Of a stretch of DNA of 5,884 nucleotides, positions 5,547 to 5,884 are shown one piece after another. The translations under genes and the position numbers were made by a program. Origin of the DNA: Candidatus Dadabacteria bacterium (GTDB lineage Bacteria > Desulfobacterota_D > UBA1144 > Nemesobacterales > UBA2774); NCBI GenBank assembly GCA_030632765.1, contig DAOVUC010000116.1, forward strand, positions 1 to 5,884, in the 5' to 3' direction. Position 1 is the stretch's first letter, and every line of letters starts with the position of its first letter. The notes below the pieces were generated by a model, which searched no databases, was not told the origin of the DNA, and was given only the letters and a program-made list of their open reading frames with translations.

Positions 5547-5884
5547 TGATAGATTCTAGAAGAAAATTTTTAAAAACTTTAGCTGTTGGAATCATAGGCG
5601 GGGAAGTACTATCCGCGTTTCCCGTCACTTCATTGGCCAGGAATTTAGATAAGGGTATCGAAATTCAAAAAGGTTACATAGTCTTTGATGAGAATACTCA
5701 AAATGTAATGGAAGCATTTGCAGAAGCCCTTCTACCCGGTTCTAGAGAGATAAATATTAAAGACATGGTAATGAATTATGTTAATAGAGACAGGGGAGCA
5801 GCTACTTTCTTTGACGCTGGATTCTGGAATATAGATTCAATCTCCAGAGCAAGGCATGAAAAGCACTTTTATGATCTTAAGGAC
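5546..5884 (+). CDS. Tat-signal protein, gluconate 2-dehydrogenase subunit 3-like (runs off window end)
   Basis: The first 113 residues are visible and the frame is open to the last base. The N-terminus has a twin-arginine motif S-R-R-K-F-L-K (4-10) followed by a hydrophobic stretch (11-31), a classic Tat signal. After it, residues 53-66 (NVMEAFAEALLPGS) match the opening helix and L-I/L-P-G turn typical of the gluconate 2-dehydrogenase subunit 3 family (PF13618-like). In characterised gluconate, sorbitol and FAD-glucose dehydrogenases the small subunit carries the catalytic GMC subunit through the Tat pathway and helps it mature. The partner is plausibly the GMC protein encoded divergently at 2946-4595. 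The ATG overlaps the upstream stop (TAATG), and AAGGA lies 12 nt upstream, so translation is probably coupled to the lipoprotein. A cytochrome c subunit, if present, would lie beyond the window. Confidence 0.82.
   Translation, partial: MIDSRRKFLKTLAVGIIGGEVLSAFPVTSLARNLDKGIEIQKGYIVFDENTQNVMEAFAEALLPGSREINIKDMVMNYVNRDRGAATFFDAGFWNIDSISRARHEKHFYDLKD

Noticed and set aside
5419..5628. Minus-strand open frame of 69 codons across the lipoprotein/Tat-protein junction
   Set aside because: It is antisense to two coupled genes, including the twin-arginine signal, and has no recognisable content.
1..5884. CRISPR arrays, tRNA/rRNA genes, insertion sequences, phage or defence genes
   Set aside because: I looked for regularly spaced repeats, tRNA-like structures, transposase motifs and terminal inverted repeats on both strands and saw none; coding sequence fills nearly the whole window.

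Overview
The window looks like ordinary chromosome from an AT-rich bacterium (roughly 40% G+C by eye). The organism is probably Gram-negative and free-living. It encodes a lipoprotein with a lipobox, a twin-arginine (Tat) signal protein, a Sec-exported FG-GAP/UnbV protein and a membrane mannosyltransferase. This mix suits an environmental or marine lineage with a complex envelope. I cannot name a phylum: protein content is too general, and no rRNA, tRNA or mobile element is present. Four protein genes are complete and two run off the window edges. No gene-free gap exceeds 100 bases.

The layout is two divergent transcription units around a 96-base intergenic region (4596-4691). Leftward (minus strand), in order of transcription: a GMC-family FAD oxidoreductase resembling the large subunit of gluconate 2-dehydrogenase/sorbitol dehydrogenase (2946-4595); a secreted seven-repeat FG-GAP/VCBS protein with a C-terminal UnbV/ASPIC domain (1422-2939); a DPM1-like family 2 glycosyltransferase (670-1371); and the N-terminal part of a Gpi18-like GT-C mannosyltransferase (1-689, cut by the window start). 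Spacing is 6 nt, about 50 nt and a 20-nt overlap, so this is probably one operon. Rightward (plus strand): a lipoprotein with a degenerate parvulin-like domain (4692-5546), then, overlapping by one base, the start of a Tat-signal protein that looks like gluconate 2-dehydrogenase subunit 3 (5546-5884, cut by the window end).

The two halves appear functionally linked. The GMC flavoprotein has no signal peptide, while the small subunit across the divergent promoter has a Tat signal. In characterised relatives the small subunit carries the catalytic subunit across the membrane. The intergenic region holds two overlapping, opposed sigma70-like promoters and a perfect 19-bp palindrome that touches both, which suggests coordinated control. 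The leftward promoter predicts a leader of only about 7 nt, which fits the absence of a Shine-Dalgarno sequence before the GMC gene. The two terminal leftward genes look like a polyprenyl-phosphate-mannose synthase and a membrane mannosyltransferase that uses its product. The inferred theme is an exported oxidoreductase and envelope-surface locus; the substrate is unknown.
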